Assembly (NCBI RefSeq): GCF_024600715.1
Contig: NZ_CP102332.1
Location: 4,836,001 to 4,900,000 of the forward strand
DNA length: 64,000 bases
Origin: Streptomyces changanensis
Lineage (GTDB): Bacteria > Actinomycetota > Actinomycetes > Streptomycetales > Streptomycetaceae
Direction: 5' to 3'
Below are positions 36,010 through 46,728 of this stretch, piece by piece. The position numbers were made by a program, and so were the translations under genes. How positions within the stretch are numbered: the stretch's first letter is position 1; the number at the start of each line of letters is the position of its first letter. A model generated the notes under the pieces. It did no database searches. It saw only the letters and a list, made by a program, of their open reading frames with translations, and was not told where the DNA came from.

Positions 36010-36714
36010 TCAGGCCGCCGAGCGGTGGCAGATGTACGCCAGGGTGCCGAGCAGCAGCCGCGCCTGGGGGGCCGCGTGGCCCGCGTCGAGGGACGGCGCC
36101 CGCAGCCACCGCACCGGGCCGAGGCCGCCGTGATCCGACGGCGGCGCCGTGATCCAGGAGCCCGGCCCCAGGCACCGCAGGTCGAGATGGGCGTCGTCCC
36201 ACCCCATCCGGTACAGCAGCCGCGGCAGCTCGGCCGACGCCCCCGGCGCCACGAAGAACTGCGCGCGGCCGGTCGGCGTCACGCAGACCGGACCCAGCGG
36301 CAGCCCCATCCGCTCCAGCCGCACCAGCGCCCGCCGCCCCGCCGCCTCGGCGACGTCCAGCACGTCGAAGGACCGCCCCACGGGCAGCAGCATCGACGCC
36401 CCCGGGCACCGCGACCACGCCTCGGCCGCCGTGTCCGTCGACGAACCCGCCGCCACCTCGGGCGCGAAGCCCAGCGGATGGGCGCCCGGCGCCGGACACG
36501 CCGCGTCACCACAGGAGCAGGCGCCGGCCGCGGCCCGTGCCCCCGGCACCACGTCCCAGCCCCACAGACCGGTGTACTCCGCCACCGCCGTCCACTCCGT
36601 CGCGCGGGTCGCGCGACGGCGCGAGCCCGACAGCGTCAACCCGGCGAGCCCGGTGAACCCCGTCCATCCGGATCGCATTTCGCGGATGCGCGTGCCGCCG
36701 ATCGTGAAGCCCAT
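36010..36714 (-). CDS. Small bifunctional DNA primase/polymerase-domain protein
   Basis: 234 residues matching the N-terminal prim/pol (archaeo-eukaryotic primase-like) domain: EYTGLWGWDVVPGAR, a cysteine pair region CSCGDAACPAPGAHPLGF, VGRSFDVLDVAEAAGRRAL, and the late GSWITAPPSDHGG. No helicase domain follows, unlike phage or plasmid primases. The usual acidic catalytic pair is not obvious, DVLD being the best candidate. The start at 36714 has GGAGGAG upstream. It sits next to nsdA on the opposite strand, an arrangement I recall from other streptomycetes, which argues for a chromosomal housekeeping or regulatory role. Confidence 0.75.
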   Translation of the reverse strand: MGFTIGGTRIREMRSGWTGFTGLAGLTLSGSRRRATRATEWTAVAEYTGLWGWDVVPGARAAAGACSCGDAACPAPGAHPLGFAPEVAAGSSTDTAAEAWSRCPGASMLLPVGRSFDVLDVAEAAGRRALVRLERMGLPLGPVCVTPTGRAQFFVAPGASAELPRLLYRMGWDDAHLDLRCLGPGSWITAPPSDHGGLGPVRWLRAPSLDAGHAAPQARLLLGTLAYICHRSAA

Positions 36715-37145
36715 GTCTCCTCCAACGCGCCGAACTCGCCGGTGGTTACGACCTGGAGTTCCGTCATGACGCTGTGTCGTCCCGCCCCTCGTTCGGGTGG
36801 CGCTCGACAGCGTGTGGGGTGGTGCGTGTGCTGTCCGTGCGCTGCCTCGCACTTCAGCGCGCCGGGCTCCCGATCGTCATGCATCCAGTGAATCGCGCCC
36901 GGCGCAGGGGGAGTTCATTCGAAGGGGTGGCGAATGGTGGCGTTTGAGGAATCGGCCTCGCGGTGGCGGTGATCGTAGGATTACTTTCGGTGCACGAACC
37001 CCGGGTAGCGTCTGCGCCCATGGGTATGCCGGAGGCACGCGGCGTCCCGTCCGGAGGGATGCGATCCCCGGACGCCGGACCGCGACCGACGGCATCCTGG
37101 CAAGGGTTCGGGCAACACGGTGATTCGGCGGATGGGGGCCTTCCA

Positions 37146-38621
37146 GTGGGCGGCAGCGGCACAGACGGTACGAATGCCGGCAAGCGCCCGAACGAGCAGC
37201 TCGGCTCGTGGTTCGTCCGCAGTGGCTGGTCGAAGGGCGAGCTGGCGCGCCAGGTCAACCGCCGGGCCCGCCAGATGGGCGCGCACCACATCAGCACCGA
37301 CACCTCCCGCGTACGCCGTTGGCTCGACGGCGAGCAGCCGCGCGAGCCCATCCCGCGCATCCTCTCCGAGCTGTTCTCCGAGCGCTTCGGCTCCGTCGTC
37401 GCCGTCGAGGACCTCGGCCTGCGCACCGCCCACCAGTCACCCTCGGTGTCCGGCGTGGACCTGCCCTGGGCCGGCCCCCAGACCGTCTCGCTGCTCAGCG
37501 AGTTCTCCCGCAGCGACCTCATGCTCGCCCGGCGCGGCTTCCTCGGCACGTCGCTCTCCCTCGCCGCCGGCCCCTCCCTCATCGAGCCGATGCAGCGCTG
37601 GCTGGTCCCCGCCCCGACCTCCGGGTCCGACCGCGGGGAACCGCCGGCGCCCGGCCGCCGCCCGTACCGGCTCTCCCGGGCGGAGCTGGAGATGCTGGAG
37701 TCCACCACGGCGATGTTCCGCAAGTGGGACGCGCAGTGCGGCGGCGGACTGCGCCGCAAGGCCGTCGTCGGGCAGTTGCACGAGGTGACCGACCTCCTCC
37801 AGGAGGCGCAACCCGCCGACACCAGCCGCCGCCTCTTCCGCTGCGCGGCCGAACTGGCCCAGCTCGCGGGATGGATGAGCTACGACGTCGGTCTCCAACC
37901 CACCGCCCAGAAGTACTTCGTACTCGCCCTGCACGCCGCCAAGGAGGCAGGCGACAAACCGCTCGGCTCGTACGTCCTGTCCTCGATGAGCCGTCAGATG
38001 ATCCACCTCGGACGGCCGGACGACGCCCTTGAACTCATCCACCTCGCGCAGTACGGCAGCCGCGACTGCGCGACCGCCCGCACCCAGGCGATGCTGTATG
38101 CGATGGAGGCCCGGGCGTACGCCAACATGGGCCAGCCGAGCAAGTGTAAGCGGGCCGTCCGGATGGCCGAGGACACCTTCGTCGACGCCGGCCTCGACGA
38201 CGAGCCGGAGCCCGACTGGATCCGCTTCTTCACCGAGGCCGAGCTGAACGGCGAGAACTCCCACTCCTTCCGCGACCTGGCCTACGTCGCCGGCCGCAGC
38301 CCCACCTACGCCTCCCTCGCCGAACCCGTGATGCGGCGCGCCGTCGACCTCTTCTCCCAGGACCGGGAGCACCAGCGCTCCTACGCCCTCAACCTCGTGG
38401 GCATGGCCACCGTCCACCTGCTCAAGCGCGAACCCGAGCAGGCCGGCGCCCGCGCGGAGGAGGCCCTCGCGGTGGCCCGGCGGGTCCGCTCCGAGCGGGT
38501 CAACACCCGCCTCCGCAAGACCGTCGACACCGCCGTACGCGACTTCGGCGACGTACCCGAGGTCACCCGGATCGCCGAGCTCCTCGCCGAACAGCTCCCC
38601 GAGACCGCCGAGGCCGTCTGA
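37146..38621 (+). CDS. nsdA: Transcriptional/developmental repressor NsdA
   Basis: 491 residues. In S. coelicolor NsdA negatively affects sporulation and antibiotic production; the mechanism is not settled. The N-terminus is an XRE-like region (RPNEQLGSWFVRSGWSKGEL, STDTSRVRRWLDGEQPREP). The body is helical with TPR-like repeats (LAGWMSYDVGLQPTAQKYF, MATVHLLKREPEQAGARAEE). GTG 37146 gives the family-like VGGSGTDGTNAGKRPNEQLG start. ATG at 37020 lies in frame eight bases after TAGCGT and could begin a longer, leaderless form, but the extra 42 codons have weaker third-position bias. Confidence 0.9.
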   Translation: MGGSGTDGTNAGKRPNEQLGSWFVRSGWSKGELARQVNRRARQMGAHHISTDTSRVRRWLDGEQPREPIPRILSELFSERFGSVVAVEDLGLRTAHQSPSVSGVDLPWAGPQTVSLLSEFSRSDLMLARRGFLGTSLSLAAGPSLIEPMQRWLVPAPTSGSDRGEPPAPGRRPYRLSRAELEMLESTTAMFRKWDAQCGGGLRRKAVVGQLHEVTDLLQEAQPADTSRRLFRCAAELAQLAGWMSYDVGLQPTAQKYFVLALHAAKEAGDKPLGSYVLSSMSRQMIHLGRPDDALELIHLAQYGSRDCATARTQAMLYAMEARAYANMGQPSKCKRAVRMAEDTFVDAGLDDEPEPDWIRFFTEAELNGENSHSFRDLAYVAGRSPTYASLAEPVMRRAVDLFSQDREHQRSYALNLVGMATVHLLKREPEQAGARAEEALAVARRVRSERVNTRLRKTVDTAVRDFGDVPEVTRIAELLAEQLPETAEAV

Positions 38622-38788
38622 CCCCGGACCCCGGTCGCGGCGGCCGCCCCCGACAGCCCGAATCGGTTCCCCCACCGCAGGTGACGGGCGCGGCCGCCGC
38701 GGCCGGTCCTCGACGGACCGGGACGACCGCCGCCGTGACCCGTCCGTGATCCGACGGTTCACGGCGACGTAACACACCCCACCCCTTC

Positions 38789-38826
38789 GTCACTGCGCCG
38801 AAACATCGGGCGGCATCCGCGGAAAC
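38789..38826 (+). promoter_or_regulatory. GlnR box upstream of amtB
   Basis: GTCAC-n6-GAAAC-n6-CGGCA-n6-GAAAC, with exact spacing, matches the actinobacterial GlnR a-b-a-b site (gTnAC-n6-GaAAC repeated). Three of four elements are near perfect. It lies about 100 bases before amtB, so GlnR should activate amtB-glnK-glnD under nitrogen limitation. Confidence 0.8.
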
Positions 38827-38854
38827 GGCGCTGCGCGAATCTCCTGCGTCATAA

Positions 38855-40624
<1,770 letters not shown>

Positions 40625-40637
40625 AGGGAGCTGCCGG

Positions 40638-43199
40638 GTGACGAGCCTCGCGACGCACGAGAAGGACGACGACGACTCGGGACCCGGCGGCTACGCGGCG
40701 GCCCGGCTGGCCCTCCTCCAGCAGGAGGGCCGGCCCGGGCAGCCGCGCCGCGCCGCGCTGGCCCGGCTCACCGACGACTGGCTCGCCGCCCTGTACGCGG
40801 CGGCCGACCCGCCCCGCGGAACCGCGCTCGTCGCCGTCGGCGGCTACGGACGCGGCGAACTCTCCCCGCGCAGCGACCTCGACCTGCTCCTGCTCCACGA
40901 CGGCTCGGCCGCGCCCGGCGCCGTCGCCGCCCTCGCCGACCGCCTCTGGTACCCCGTGTGGGACCTCGGGCTCGCGCTCGACCACTCCGTACGCACGCCC
41001 GGGGAGGCGCGCAGGACCGCCGGCGAGGACCTCAAGGTCCACCTCGGCCTCCTCGACGCCCGCCCGCTCGCCGGGGACGTCGGGCTCGTCGCCGCCCTGC
41101 GCACCACCGTCCTCGCCGACTGGCGCAACCAGGCCTCCGTACGCCTCCCCGCCCTGCACGAGCTGTGCCGGGAGCGGGCCGAGCGCCAGGGCGAGCTGCC
41201 CCACCTGCTCGAAGGCGACCTCAAGGAGGCCCGCGGCGGACTGCGCGACGCCACCGCCCTGCGCGCCGTCGCCGCCTCCTGGCTCGCCGACGCCCCCCGC
41301 GAGGGCCTCGCAGACGCGGCCCGCACCCTCCTCGACGCCCGGGACGCACTCCACCTCACCACCGGACGCGCCACCGACCGGCTCGCCCTCCAGGAACAGG
41401 ACCAGGTCGCCGCCACCCTGGGCCTGCCCGACGCCGACGCCCTGCTCCGCCAGGTCTCCGAAGCCGCCCGCACCATCGCCTACGCCTCCGACGTCACCTG
41501 GCGCGAGGTCCAGCGCGTGCTCCGCGCCCGCTCCGCCCGACCACGGCTGCGCGCCCTCCTCGGCGGCGGCAGGACCCCCCGGACCCAGCCGGACCGCACC
41601 CCGCTCGCCGAGGGCGTCGTCGAGATGGACGGCGAGGCCGTCCTCGCGCGCACCGCCCGCCCCGAACGCGACCCGGTCCTCCCCCTGCGCGCCGCCGCGG
41701 CCGCCGCCCAGGCCGGGCTCCCCCTCTCCCGGCACGCCGTGCGCCGCCTCGCCGCCACGGTGAGACCCCTCCCCGTGCCCTGGCCCGCCGAGGCCCGCGA
41801 ACAGCTCGTCACCCTCCTCGGCGCGGGCGAACCCACCGTCGCCGTGTGGGAGGCGCTGGAGGCCGAGGGGCTCGTCACCCGCCTCGTACCGGACTGGGAA
41901 CGCGTCCGCTGCCGCCCGCAGCGCAACCCCGTCCACACCTGGACCGTCGACCGGCACCTCGTCGAGACCGCCGTGCGCGCCTCCTCCCTCACCCGCCGTG
42001 TCGGCCGCCCCGACCTGCTCCTCGTCGCCGCGCTCCTGCACGACCTCGGCAAGGGCCGGCCCGGCGACCACTCCGTCGCCGGCGGGACCATCGCCCGCGA
42101 CGTCGCCACTCGCATCGGCTTCGACCGGGCCGACACCGCCGTCCTCGCCACCCTCGTCCGCCACCATCTGCTCCTCGTCGAGACCGCGACCCGGCGCGAC
42201 CTCGACGACCCGGCCACCGTCACCGCCGTCGCCGAGGCCGTCGGGAGCGTCTCCACCCTGGAGCTGCTGCACGCCCTCACCGAGGCCGACGCCCTCGCCA
42301 CCGGGCCCGCCGCCTGGTCCTCCTGGCGCGCCGCGCTCGTCGCGGACCTCGTCGCGCGGGTGGCGGCCGCACTCTCCGGCGACGCCCCGGCGGCGCCCGA
42401 ACCGGCCGCGCCCGGCGCAGAGGAGGAACGCCTCGCCGTCGAGGCGCTGCGCACCGGCGAACCGGTACTGGCCCTCCACGCCCAGCACGAGGACGGCGCC
42501 GGCGGGGGCGGCGGGCAGGACGCGGCCGGGGAGCCGGAGCCGGTCGGCGTCGAGCTGCTGGTCGCCCTGCCGGACCGGTCGGGCGTCCTGCCCGCCGTCG
42601 CCGGGGTCCTCGCCCTGCACCGGCTCACCGTCCGCTCTGCCGACCTGCGAGCCGTCGACCTGCCGATCGACCCGCCGATCGGCAGGTCCCACGCCCCGTC
42701 CGGCGGGCCGTCCGATGTCCCGCCGGACGGGGCCCCTTCCGGTGGGCCGGGTCCGGGTCTCCCCGGCCCGGTCCTGGTCCTCAACTGGCGCGTCGCCGCC
42801 GAGTACGGCTCCCTCCCGCAGGCCGCGCGGCTCCGCGCCGACCTCGTACGGGCCCTGGACGGCTCCCTCGACGTCGCCGCCCGGCTCGCCGAGCGCGACG
42901 CCGCCTACCCCCGGCGCCGCGGTGTCCAGGCCCCGCCGCCGCGCGTCACCGTCGCGCCGGCGGGCTCGGCGGCCCGCGCCACGGTCCTGGAGGTCCGCGC
43001 CCAGGACGCCCCGGGCCTGCTCCACCGCATCGGCCGGGCCCTGGAGGGCGCGGACGTACGGGTGCGCAGCGCCCACGTCAGCACCCTCGGCGCGAACGCG
43101 GTGGACACGGTCTACGTCACGGACACCGGGGGTGCCCCGCTGTCGGACGGGGCGGCCGCGGAGGTGGCGCGGACGCTGGAGGAGGCCCTGCGGGCGTGA
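40638..43199 (+). CDS. glnD: PII nucleotidyltransferase GlnD
   Basis: 853 residues. The nucleotidyltransferase domain (residues 50-200) has GGYGRGELSPRSDLDLLLLH with the GxGxxE/DxD metal site. The HD phosphohydrolase domain has LLVAALLHDLGKGRPGDHS near residue 465. Two ACT domains lie at the C-terminus (VELLVALPDRSGVLPAVAG and LEVRAQDAPGLLHRIGRAL), separated by a Pro/Gly-rich linker. In Streptomyces it adenylylates rather than uridylylates GlnK. GTG at 40638 has AAAGGGAG upstream. Last gene of the nitrogen operon. Confidence 0.94.
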   Translation: MTSLATHEKDDDDSGPGGYAAARLALLQQEGRPGQPRRAALARLTDDWLAALYAAADPPRGTALVAVGGYGRGELSPRSDLDLLLLHDGSAAPGAVAALADRLWYPVWDLGLALDHSVRTPGEARRTAGEDLKVHLGLLDARPLAGDVGLVAALRTTVLADWRNQASVRLPALHELCRERAERQGELPHLLEGDLKEARGGLRDATALRAVAASWLADAPREGLADAARTLLDARDALHLTTGRATDRLALQEQDQVAATLGLPDADALLRQVSEAARTIAYASDVTWREVQRVLRARSARPRLRALLGGGRTPRTQPDRTPLAEGVVEMDGEAVLARTARPERDPVLPLRAAAAAAQAGLPLSRHAVRRLAATVRPLPVPWPAEAREQLVTLLGAGEPTVAVWEALEAEGLVTRLVPDWERVRCRPQRNPVHTWTVDRHLVETAVRASSLTRRVGRPDLLLVAALLHDLGKGRPGDHSVAGGTIARDVATRIGFDRADTAVLATLVRHHLLLVETATRRDLDDPATVTAVAEAVGSVSTLELLHALTEADALATGPAAWSSWRAALVADLVARVAAALSGDAPAAPEPAAPGAEEERLAVEALRTGEPVLALHAQHEDGAGGGGGQDAAGEPEPVGVELLVALPDRSGVLPAVAGVLALHRLTVRSADLRAVDLPIDPPIGRSHAPSGGPSDVPPDGAPSGGPGPGLPGPVLVLNWRVAAEYGSLPQAARLRADLVRALDGSLDVAARLAERDAAYPRRRGVQAPPPRVTVAPAGSAARATVLEVRAQDAPGLLHRIGRALEGADVRVRSAHVSTLGANAVDTVYVTDTGGAPLSDGAAAEVARTLEEALRA

Positions 43200-43261
43200 C
43201 CCGCCGCATGGCCCCGGGTGCGCCGGCTCGTCCCGCGCGCGACCGGGGCCGGTCACACCGA

Positions 43262-43312
43262 GCGCGGGTCGGGCGCGGGTCGGGCGTGGGTCGCGCGCGG
43301 GTCGGGTGGGTC
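43262..43312. repeat. 11-bp tandem repeats between glnD and ffh
   Basis: About five units of GCGCGGGTCGG, slightly diverged. The 308-bp gap shows no gene; the ffh promoter must lie in its right half. Confidence 0.75.
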
Positions 43313-43507
43313 GGTGGGCGCGTCGTCCGCCGCGCGCGGCGGTGCGGTGCGGGTGTGTCGTCCGTGCCCGGGCCGCGCGTACGCGCGCGTGGTCCGGCGC
43401 CTCCCGCCCGCCGGGATGCGGCAGGGGAGGGCGCCCCCGTCGCGCGGGCGGATACCCTTGACTCCGACTGTCCGCCTGCTTCCGAGACCCGAGGACCGAC
43501 GAGCGCC

Positions 43508-45061
43508 GTGTTCGATACCCTCTCCGACCGCCTCTCCGCGACTTTCAAGACTCTGCGAGGCAAAGGCAGGTTGTCCGAGGCGGACATCGACGCCACCGCC
43601 CGCGAGATCCGCATCGCCCTGCTGGAAGCGGACGTCGCCCTGCCGGTGGTCCGGGCGTTCATCAAGAACGTGAAGGAGAGGGCGTCCGGGGCCGAGGTGT
43701 CCAAGGCGCTCAACCCCTCGCAGCAGGTCATCAAGATCGTCAATGACGAGCTGGTCTCCATCCTCGGTGGTGAGACCCGCCGCCTGCGCTTCGCCAAGAC
43801 CGCCCCGACCGTGATCATGCTGGCCGGTCTGCAGGGTGCGGGCAAGACCACCCTCGCCGGCAAGCTCGGCCGCTGGCTCAAGGGCCAGGGCCACGCCCCG
43901 CTGCTCGTCGCCTGCGACCTCCAGCGCCCCAACGCCGTCAACCAGCTCTCCGTCGTCGCCGAGCGCGCCGGCGTCGGCGTCTACGCGCCCGAGCCGGGCA
44001 ACGGCGTCGGCGACCCGGTCCAGGTCGCCAGGGACTCGATCGAGTACGCGCGGACCAAGCAGTACGACATCGTCATCGTCGACACCGCCGGCCGCCTGGG
44101 CATCGACCAGGAGATGATGCAGCAGGCCGCCGACATCCGCGACGCCGTCCGCCCGGACGAGATCCTCTTCGTCGTCGACGCGATGATCGGCCAGGACGCC
44201 GTCAACACGGCCGAGGCGTTCCGCGACGGCGTCGGCTTCGACGGGGTCGTGCTGTCGAAGCTCGACGGCGACGCCCGTGGTGGTGCCGCCCTGTCCGTCG
44301 CGCACGTCACCGGCCGCCAGATCATGTTCGCCTCCAACGGCGAGAAGCTGGACGACTTCGACGCGTTCCACCCGGACCGCATGGCGTCGCGCATCCTCGG
44401 CATGGGCGACGTGATGTCGCTGATCGAGAAGGCCGAGCAGACCTTCAGCCAGGAAGAGGCCGCCAAGATGGCCTCCAAGCTGGCGAGCAGCAAGGGCAAG
44501 GACTTCACGCTCGACGACTTCCTGGCCCAGATGGAGCAGGTCCGCAAGATGGGCTCCATCTCCAAGCTCCTCGGCATGCTGCCGGGCATGGCGCAGATGC
44601 GGGACCAGATCAACAACATCGACGAGCGGGACGTCGACCGCACGGCGGCCGTCATCAAGTCGATGACCCCGGCCGAGCGCCAGGACCCCACGATCATCAA
44701 CGGCTCGCGCCGGGCCCGCATCGCGCGCGGTTCGGGCGTCGACGTCAGCGCGGTGAAGTCGCTGGTGGAGCGCTTCTTCGAGGCCCGCAAGATGATGTCA
44801 CGGATGGCGCAGGGCGGCGGCATGCCGGGCATGCCGGGGATCCCGGGCATGGGGGGCGGCGCGGGCCGCCAGAAGAAGCAGCAGAAGCAGGCCAAGGGCA
44901 AGCGGCGCAGCGGCAACCCGCTGAAGCGGAAGGCCGAGGAGGAGGCCGCCGCCGCACGCCGCGAGGAGCAGGCGCAGCAGGGCGGCGCGTTCGACCTCCC
45001 GGCCGGGCAGCCGGGCCAGGACTTCGAGTTGCCGGACGAGTTCAAGAAGTTCATGGGCTGA
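43508..45061 (+). CDS. ffh: Signal recognition particle protein Ffh
   Basis: 517-residue SRP54 GTPase that binds signal peptides and 4.5S RNA. The N domain starts MFDTLSDRLSATFKTLRG. G1 is GLQGAGKTTLAGKLG near residue 109, DLQRPNAVNQL is the insertion box, and DTAGRLGIDQEMM is G3. The M domain begins near residue 330, with IARGSGVDVSAVKSLVERF as the RNA-binding helix. A Met/Gly/Pro tail (GMPGMPGIPGMGGG) and a Lys-rich end follow. GTG start. Confidence 0.96.
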   Translation: MFDTLSDRLSATFKTLRGKGRLSEADIDATAREIRIALLEADVALPVVRAFIKNVKERASGAEVSKALNPSQQVIKIVNDELVSILGGETRRLRFAKTAPTVIMLAGLQGAGKTTLAGKLGRWLKGQGHAPLLVACDLQRPNAVNQLSVVAERAGVGVYAPEPGNGVGDPVQVARDSIEYARTKQYDIVIVDTAGRLGIDQEMMQQAADIRDAVRPDEILFVVDAMIGQDAVNTAEAFRDGVGFDGVVLSKLDGDARGGAALSVAHVTGRQIMFASNGEKLDDFDAFHPDRMASRILGMGDVMSLIEKAEQTFSQEEAAKMASKLASSKGKDFTLDDFLAQMEQVRKMGSISKLLGMLPGMAQMRDQINNIDERDVDRTAAVIKSMTPAERQDPTIINGSRRARIARGSGVDVSAVKSLVERFFEARKMMSRMAQGGGMPGMPGIPGMGGGAGRQKKQQKQAKGKRRSGNPLKRKAEEEAAAARREEQAQQGGAFDLPAGQPGQDFELPDEFKKFMG

Positions 45062-45070
45062 GCGGGCTCA

Positions 45071-45120
45071 CGGGCCGAGCACCCCTGCGGGCTGAGCACC
45101 CCTGCGGGCTGAGCACCTTG
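45071..45120. repeat. 17-bp tandem repeat after ffh
   Basis: CGGGCTGAGCACCCCTG in three near-identical units (45071-45087, 45088-45104, 45105-45120), beginning ten bases after the ffh stop. Confidence 0.85.
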
Positions 45121-45326
45121 CGGGCCGGGCCGGAAGCGGTCGTCCGGTGGGTGGGGTCGGGGCCCCGCGGGGTCACCTCCTCGGGGTCGGCGGCCTCGGG
45201 TCCCGGGCGACGGAGCCCGACCGCCGCCGCCGACCCCTGCGGGGGCGAGACCCCACACGGCCCTCCCGGGGTCCGTACGCGGCGGGCCCGGCGACGCATG
45301 CGGGCGGCATGGGCCGAGAGCGGGGC

Positions 45327-45359
45327 GAGGGGCACCCACCAGGGCGGTGGGTGCCCCTC
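45327..45359. terminator. Terminator between ffh and methyltransferase gene
   Basis: Perfect 14-bp stem (45327-45340 with 45346-45359) and a five-base loop between convergent genes. Confidence 0.75.
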
Positions 45360-45413
45360 CCTCATGCCGTGCGCCTCCTCGGGCAGAACCGTTCCCGCAA
45401 GGCGGGGGCGCGT

Positions 45414-46286
45414 CTAGGGGATCCTGGCCACCAGGTACCGGAAGACGTTCGGCATCCACACCGTCCCGTCCGGGCGGACATAGGAGTGCAGGGCCTCGGT
45501 GATCTCCTTCTCCACGGTGGCCTGGTCGGCGGCCCGCACGGCCGCGTCGAACAGGCCGGTGGAGAGCAGTCCGCGCACCGCGCTGTCCGTGTCGGCGTAC
45601 CCGAACGGGCAGGAGACGCGGCCGGAGCCGTCCGGGCGCAGCCCGGCCCGCGCGGCCATCTCCTCCAGGTCGTCGCGGAGGGCGGGCCGCCAGGCGTCCC
45701 GGCCCCGCAACCGCTCGGTCAGCCGGCCCGCGACGCGGAACACGGCCGTCGTCGCGCACCGCTCGGGCGGACCCCAGCCGGTGAGGACCACGGCGCCGCC
45801 CCGCTCCGCCATCCGGACGGCGGCGGTCAGGGAGGGGACGAGCCCGTCGGAGTCACCCGCGGTACAGCCGATCGGCTGCAACGCCGTGACCAGGTTGTAC
45901 GCCGTGCCCGCCGGGTCCGCGGCGATGTCGGGGGAGCCGTACAGGAGTCTGGGCTCCGGGCGTGCCGCGCCGTGTCCGCCCGGTCCGTGACCGGGCGGCT
46001 CGGGCGCGAGCCGCTCCCGGGCCAGGTCCACGCGCGCGCGGTCGGTGTCGACACCCGTCACCCGGGCCCCGCGTGTGGCGGCCATGAGCAGGGCGAGACC
46101 CGAGCCGCAGCCGAGACCGAGGAGCCGTGTCCCGGTTCCGACCTCCAGGCGCTCGTACACCGCTTCGTAGAGCGGCACCAGCATCCGCTCCTGGATCTCC
46201 GCCCAGTCACGGGCACGCCGTGGCGCGTCCGTGGCCGGAGGGGCCGAGGCCGGGTGGGGGTGGTGCTGGACGAGCATAGGTGTCAT
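45414..46286 (-). CDS. Class I SAM-dependent methyltransferase, substrate unknown
   Basis: 290 residues. The SAM-binding loop is LLGLGCGSGLALLMAATRG near residue 55, followed by the acidic strand end TGVDTDRARVDLARERL. The C-terminal half (FGYADTDSAVRGLLSTGLF, VWMPNVFRYLVAR) resembles small-molecule methyltransferases of actinobacteria. No substrate can be inferred. The start at 46286 is the longest reasonable; ATG at 46276 is an alternative. The 440 bases upstream (46287-46728) carry no gene; they should hold divergent promoters. Confidence 0.85.
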   Translation of the reverse strand: MTPMLVQHHPHPASAPPATDAPRRARDWAEIQERMLVPLYEAVYERLEVGTGTRLLGLGCGSGLALLMAATRGARVTGVDTDRARVDLARERLAPEPPGHGPGGHGAARPEPRLLYGSPDIAADPAGTAYNLVTALQPIGCTAGDSDGLVPSLTAAVRMAERGGAVVLTGWGPPERCATTAVFRVAGRLTERLRGRDAWRPALRDDLEEMAARAGLRPDGSGRVSCPFGYADTDSAVRGLLSTGLFDAAVRAADQATVEKEITEALHSYVRPDGTVWMPNVFRYLVARIP

Positions 46287-46728
46287 CGAAAGCGCCCCAA
46301 TCAGCCGAGAGAATCAACTCTGCGTCCGTGCCCTGAAGGACAGCCCCCGTGTACGTGCGCCGGCACGTTCCGTAAGCCAGGGAATACCGCTTCCGCCCCG
46401 GCGTCCAGGGGGTTGGGCCGCAATGCTTGCGTGCCCCGGTCGTGCGCCCCCTGGCCCGGCACGAACCACTCCCATAGTGAGGCCGCCGTGCGAATCCCGC
46501 CATGGCAACGGGGTCGGTGCCACGCGGCCCCGGTCGTGGGGGTACTGTCGCCCGCGGCGATGCGCCTTCGCCGCCGCACGGTGAGCACGACCGGCGCACG
46601 AGCACGTGCGAGCGCCGGGGCGCGCACAGCGGGGGGAGCTCCGCGGACCGCGCCACTACGTACCACCTTGATGCGAGCTGTGTGGCTTCTCCGCAGATCA
46701 GCGCACTGGCCCTCGTGAGGACACATCA

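Noticed and set aside
43200..43507. 4.5S/SRP RNA gene near ffh
   Set aside because: I looked for the GGAA tetraloop and asymmetric-loop core and did not see it; the region is G-rich tandem repeat.
40958..45061. 1367-codon plus frame fused to ffh
   Set aside because: The first part is an out-of-frame reading of glnD (Arg/Pro-rich). ffh itself starts at 43508.
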